A DNA stretch of 8,535 nt. Origin: Candidatus Heimdallarchaeota archaeon. Lineage in GTDB: Archaea > Asgardarchaeota > Heimdallarchaeia > Heimdallarchaeales > Kariarchaeaceae. The translations under genes and the position numbers were made by a program. Of the stretch, positions 5,771-8,535 are shown in pieces. Position 1 is the stretch's first letter. Every line of letters begins with the position of its first letter. The notes beneath the pieces were generated by a model. That model was not told the DNA's origin and did not search any database. It saw nothing but the letters and a program-made list of their open reading frames with translations. The DNA lies in the NCBI GenBank assembly GCA_029882335.1, contig JAOUKW010000165.1, forward strand, positions 1 through 8,535, in the 5' to 3' direction.

Positions 5771-6709
5771 TTATTCTTTTAACATCCCACGGCTGATTAA
5801 TAACTTGAATTCTTCAAATCCAAGTTTCTCTCCGGATTGATATCGTTCAAGAATTTCTTCTGCTTTGGTATCAATTTCAGTTTGCCTTTCTTTTTCTTCC
5901 TTGATCTTACGTTTCTTACGCTCAACAATAGTTTCTTCACCAAGGAGTTTTCGCAGCCTGTCTGATTCAGCAGATACTTTGGCTATTTCTTTCCTAATAT
6001 CTTTTATTTTCTCAGATAGATCGATAACTTTTTTGTGATTTTCATCTGCATCTGAACGAATTTTTTTTGCTTCAGACATATTTTCAATCATTTCATCATG
6101 AAAACCTTGACTTTGAGATGCTAGTTTTCTAACTTCCTTATGATGAGCAGTTTGTTCTCCTTTTAGAGACCGTAATTTCTTCCTGGCATTTCTCAACTCA
6201 TCTCGTTTTTCATCAACAACATCAATTTGTTCCATTTGACTGGAGAGTTTACCAATTTTATCAATTATCTCATCTTCACTCTTTTTTTGCATTGTAGGAC
6301 TAGTTTCGATTTTAACTTCAAGATCACGTATTTGTCGAGAAAGATTTCTTTTCTTACTTCTAGCTTTGCTATTTTCTTTGAAATCTATATCCTTAATTGT
6401 CGTTTCAAGGCCTTCTACTTTGCCTTTTGCTTTATCTAAGTCCTCTTTTCTCAAATCTCTCAAAGCTTTATTTAATTTAACATCTTCATTGACTGTATCT
6501 CTGTGTTTTCTAGCCTCTTTTGCTTTGTTGTACAACTCTCTAACTTGGTTGTTTCCTTCTTCTCGCTTTTCTCTATAGACAGCTCTTTCCTTTTCAATTT
6601 CTCTAACTTGCGTAATTAAATTACGTTTTATCTCTCTTAGCTTTCTTAATTGCTCACGAGCTTCTGTCTTATCCAAATCTTGTACCATTTCCGACGCCAG
6701 ATTATTCAC
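5771..6709 (-). CDS. Archaeal coiled-coil protein (COG1340-like)
   Basis: This encodes 312 residues, hydrophilic throughout, rich in Glu, Lys and Arg with heptad-like spacing of Leu and Ile, and almost free of Pro and aromatic residues. It forms one long coiled coil from about 14 to 275, with a possible break near 130-150 (SPTMQKKSED). The C-terminus AEEILERYQSGEKLGFEEFKL and following LLISRGMLKE fits the short terminal module (A-x-x-hydrophobic, G-x-K-L-x-x-E-E-F, L-x-x-x-G-x-L) of the uncharacterised archaeal COG1340 coiled-coil family, and the length is normal for it. The start is GTG; ATG at codon 8 (6686-6688) is an alternative and neither has a good ribosome site. It is cytoplasmic, with no membrane segment. 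Its biochemical role is not established for the family. It lies in the same direction as asparaginyl-tRNA synthetase but 256 bases away, so it is probably a separate transcript. Confidence 0.8.
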   Translation of the reverse strand: MNNLASEMVQDLDKTEAREQLRKLREIKRNLITQVREIEKERAVYREKREEGNNQVRELYNKAKEARKHRDTVNEDVKLNKALRDLRKEDLDKAKGKVEGLETTIKDIDFKENSKARSKKRNLSRQIRDLEVKIETSPTMQKKSEDEIIDKIGKLSSQMEQIDVVDEKRDELRNARKKLRSLKGEQTAHHKEVRKLASQSQGFHDEMIENMSEAKKIRSDADENHKKVIDLSEKIKDIRKEIAKVSAESDRLRKLLGEETIVERKKRKIKEEKERQTEIDTKAEEILERYQSGEKLGFEEFKLLISRGMLKE

Positions 6710-6737
6710 CTTTGGAATAAAATGATTTTAATTCCCA

Positions 6738-6757
6738 ACTACTAAAAAATTCGTAGT
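6738..6757 (-). promoter_or_regulatory. Small hairpin with T6 loop, upstream of the coiled-coil gene
   Basis: ACTAC (6738-6742) and GTAGT (6753-6757) are reverse complements around a 10-base loop. On the minus strand the loop contains T6. It could terminate read-through from asparaginyl-tRNA synthetase or act as an operator just upstream of the coiled-coil gene's promoter. The TATA-like AATTAAAAT of that promoter reads on the minus strand at 6725-6733. Confidence 0.25.
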
Positions 6758-6776
6758 CTAAGATGATATTTGTAAA

Positions 6777-6842
6777 ACGAATTATAAAATACTCGTTAAG
6801 GACGGAGAGATTTTTCAAGAATACAAACGATTCATTTCGTTT
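6777..6842. repeat. Cluster of ACGA/TCGT half-sites
   Basis: ACGA at 6777-6780 and TCGT at 6794-6797 form one dyad. AAACGA (6825-6830) and TCGTTT (6837-6842) form a second, perfect six-base dyad with spacer TTCATT. A further TCGT lies at 6751-6754. CpG-containing words are scarce in this AT-rich gap, so the clustering may mark a regulator binding region, though no protein can be named. Confidence 0.25.
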
Positions 6843-6965
6843 ACTAATTTATACATTTATTGAAATTAGATCGGAAAGACTGTAATTTGTATTATTATGA
6901 TGGAAAATGATTATTTTTGTGTTTAACTAGATTTTAAACTTAACTATATAAATAAACTGAAGGAT

Positions 6966-8261
6966 TTATGGGGAAAGGCGGTTTAATGTCCTAGGAAACA
7001 ATGTTGTATCTCGGATATGTTCTAAATCAAGCAACCACTGCACTAATCTTTCCAAACCCATACCAAAACCGGAATGCGGAACAGACCCATATCTTCTAAG
7101 ATCGAGATACCAATAATAATGTTCAGGATCTACAGGTGGATTCATTTGACCCATTCTCTTCAACATAGAATCAATGTCTGTTTCTCTTTCACCGCAGCCA
7201 ATTAGTTCTCCACAGATAGGAAATAGAAAATCAGCAGATTTTGTTATGTTCGGATCATCCGGATCAATTTTATGATAAAATGGTTTCATCTTCTTTGGGA
7301 AATTCTGGAGAATTATTGGTTTTCCAAAGTGTTCAACTAACTGTCTCTCAGGTGCATCAGATATATCCTCTCCATGAGGGATATCAATATCATAATTTTC
7401 CTTTAGAATTTTTAATGCATCATTATAATTTACTCTTGGAAATGGTTTTTCAGGAATATCTAATTTACGTTCCCATAGTTCAAGTATATCTGAATCATAT
7501 TTCCTTACCTGAGTTATAACATGAATTATCATATCCTCTAGAAAATCGAGTAATCCACTAAAATCCATGTATGCATGTTCAGTTTCAACGTGTGTATATT
7601 CAGCTAAATGTCTGCGAGTTCTACTTTTTTCTGCTCTAAATGATGGTAATATACAAAAAACATCTCTCAATGAGTATATTGCAGCCTCCAAGTAGAGTTG
7701 TGAAGATTGAGTCAAATAAGCGTGAGTATCAAAATATTTGATTTCAAATAATTCAGAACCACCTTCTGCTTGTGCTTCAACTATTAATGGAGGTACAACT
7801 TCTTCTAAGCCTCGTGAATAAAAATATTCTCTTAGATATTTTATAACATGACTTTTAAGTCGAAGCACAGAGGCACTCTTTGGGCCTCTAATCACTATAT
7901 GTCTCTTTGTTAATCTTACATCAGCTCCTGATTCAGGAGTTATTTCTTGGTCAAATGTCTCTAAAGATGGATGAATAATATGTACTTTAGATACTTGTAA
8001 TTCAATTCCACCAACAGATCTAGTATCTTCTACCACAGTTCCGATTAATGAAACAGAAGCTCCTCTGTATATATCATTAGTAATTGCAAAATTATCTTCT
8101 CCGACGTTATTCAACTTAACTGTAGCCTGTAATTCAGCGGTTCCATCATATAAGGATAAAAAGCATAATTTTTTACCTTGACGTCGAATATTTAGAACCC
8201 AACTTTCTATTTTTACCTCTTTTCCTATCAGGTCGGATAATTCACTAATTTTATTAATCAT
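6966..8261 (-). CDS. asnS: Asparaginyl-tRNA synthetase, archaeal type
   Basis: This cytoplasmic class IIb enzyme activates asparagine with ATP and charges tRNA-Asn. It encodes 431 residues, the usual length of archaeal AsnRS. The N-terminal OB-fold anticodon-binding domain is about 14-100 (KIESWVLNIRRQGK, FLSLYDGTAELQA), followed by the catalytic core. Motif 2 is at about 208-226 (FRAEKSRTRRHLAEYTHVE) and motif 3 at about 398-410 (GFGMGLERLVQW). The flipping-loop region reads EAQAEGGSELF (162-172). YFDTHAYLTQSSQLYLEAAI (177-195), FYHKIDPDDP and WYLDLRRYGSVPHSGFG match archaeal AsnRS and distinguish it from AspRS (which has FRAEEHNTTRHL). The presence of the OB domain excludes the AsnRS-related asparagine synthetase. 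The start is ATG at 8261. Direct charging means Asn-tRNA need not come from amidation of Asp-tRNA. All signature residues appear intact. Confidence 0.95.
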   Translation of the reverse strand: MINKISELSDLIGKEVKIESWVLNIRRQGKKLCFLSLYDGTAELQATVKLNNVGEDNFAITNDIYRGASVSLIGTVVEDTRSVGGIELQVSKVHIIHPSLETFDQEITPESGADVRLTKRHIVIRGPKSASVLRLKSHVIKYLREYFYSRGLEEVVPPLIVEAQAEGGSELFEIKYFDTHAYLTQSSQLYLEAAIYSLRDVFCILPSFRAEKSRTRRHLAEYTHVETEHAYMDFSGLLDFLEDMIIHVITQVRKYDSDILELWERKLDIPEKPFPRVNYNDALKILKENYDIDIPHGEDISDAPERQLVEHFGKPIILQNFPKKMKPFYHKIDPDDPNITKSADFLFPICGELIGCGERETDIDSMLKRMGQMNPPVDPEHYYWYLDLRRYGSVPHSGFGMGLERLVQWLLDLEHIRDTTLFPRTLNRLSP

Positions 8262-8273
8262 TAATCATCACTA

Positions 8274-8329
8274 TTCGGTTATAGTTGGTTTAGTTGGCTT
8301 TCCAAATATAGCTTATTATTTCAACCGAA
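8274..8329 (-). promoter_or_regulatory. asnS promoter region with inverted and direct repeats
   Basis: On the minus strand GCTATATTTGG (8302-8312) is a TATA-like element about 45 bases before the asnS ATG, giving a leader of roughly 20 bases. It lies between TTCGGTT (8274-8280) and its exact reverse complement AACCGAA (8323-8329). Two copies of TAGTTGG (8282-8288 and 8291-8297), nine bases apart, lie near the expected transcription start. These could be a regulator site. Confidence 0.35.
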
Positions 8330-8378
8330 ATTAAATCTAGAAATTTCAAAATAATGGATAAATAGAACTATAATTTAC

Positions 8379-8388
8379 TTTATTTATG
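8379..8388 (+). promoter_or_regulatory. TATA-like element of the divergent right-edge gene
   Basis: TTTATTTATG (within 8379-8388) is centred about 30 bases before the ATG at 8414, compatible with a nearly leaderless transcript running opposite to asnS. AAGG just before the ATG is too close to be an efficient ribosome binding site. Confidence 0.3.
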
Positions 8389-8413
8389 ACGAGAGAGATA
8401 ATAAATAAGGAAA

Positions 8414-8535
8414 ATGTCAGATTATGAAAAAGTATTTCGATTTAATCCAATAATAGTTTTGATTTGGATTTCTAATCTACTAATTGCAGCTATGGATTAC
8501 AATCCAGATAAAAAGTTTACTTGGTCAATTCCATT
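8414..8535 (+). CDS. N-terminal fragment of a probable membrane protein (runs off right edge)
   Basis: ATG at 8414 opens a frame that continues to the window end, giving 40 complete codons with no stop. The start reads MSDYEKVFRFNP, then a hydrophobic segment IIVLIWISNLLIAAM (about 13-27), then the polar NPDKKFTWSIP. The first segment looks like a membrane helix or signal anchor preceded by a charged N-terminus. Too little is visible to name a family. A TATA-like element about 30 bases upstream and a position divergent from asnS support it as a real gene. Its remainder lies outside the window. Confidence 0.5.
   Translation, partial: MSDYEKVFRFNPIIVLIWISNLLIAAMDYNPDKKFTWSIP

Noticed and set aside
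6227..6578. Plus-strand frames of about 70 codons inside the coiled-coil gene
   Set aside because: They are shadows of the strongly biased Glu/Lys codons on the opposite strand, giving Phe/Leu/Ser-rich products with no ribosome site.
6946..6956. ATATAAATAAA, a good plus-strand TATA match next to the 3' end of asnS
   Set aside because: The only frame it would serve is eight codons (ATG at 6969). An antisense RNA is possible but nothing in the sequence supports it.
7241..7519. A 92-codon plus-strand frame antisense to asnS
   Set aside because: The asnS reading is certain from conserved motifs. The antisense product shows no recognisable feature and has no promoter or ribosome site.

Overview
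The window is AT-rich DNA (roughly 30% G+C by eye) from an archaeon. Evidence for this: an archaeal-type asparaginyl-tRNA synthetase, an archaeal FlaK/PibD-like prepilin peptidase, a COG1340-type archaeal coiled-coil protein, TATA-box-like promoters close to start codons (some mRNAs look leaderless), oligo-T tracts after genes, and frequent GTG/TTG starts. I cannot place the organism further. A low-GC Asgard (Heimdallarchaeia-like) lineage would fit but is only a guess. No rRNA, tRNA, CRISPR array, insertion sequence or integrase was seen.

Layout, left to right. On the plus strand: the 3' end of a very hydrophobic membrane protein (to 346); a 120-residue three-helix membrane protein (463-825) closed by a T10 tract; then a two-gene operon (933-3334) in which a membrane-anchored protein with QW-type alpha-toroid repeats overlaps by four bases with a prepilin peptidase. 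Next comes a 483-residue protein (3400-4851) with the fold order of the bifunctional AroD-AroE shikimate-pathway enzyme. A gene-free stretch of about 400 bases is followed by a small two-helix membrane protein (5259-5561). On the minus strand are a 312-residue coiled-coil protein (5771-6709) and asparaginyl-tRNA synthetase (6966-8261). Divergent from the latter, another membrane protein begins at 8414 and runs off the right edge.

Two things stand out. First, the AroD-AroE-like protein aligns along both domains, yet the residues that do the chemistry are replaced in both: the dehydratase His is Met115, the substrate-binding Gln is Met209, the dehydrogenase Lys and Asp are Gln288 and Tyr324, and the glycine-rich NADP loop is gone. 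The frame is intact over 483 codons, so this looks like a maintained pseudoenzyme or an enzyme with a new role. Second, a membrane-tethered toroid protein is translationally coupled to a prepilin peptidase, which suggests an undescribed accessory factor for archaeal type IV pilin processing or assembly. Its leader can form two mutually exclusive hairpins, one of which covers the ribosome binding site. The two operon products and three of the other plus-strand proteins are membrane proteins, so the left part of the window reads as a cell-envelope region, whereas the right part is housekeeping.
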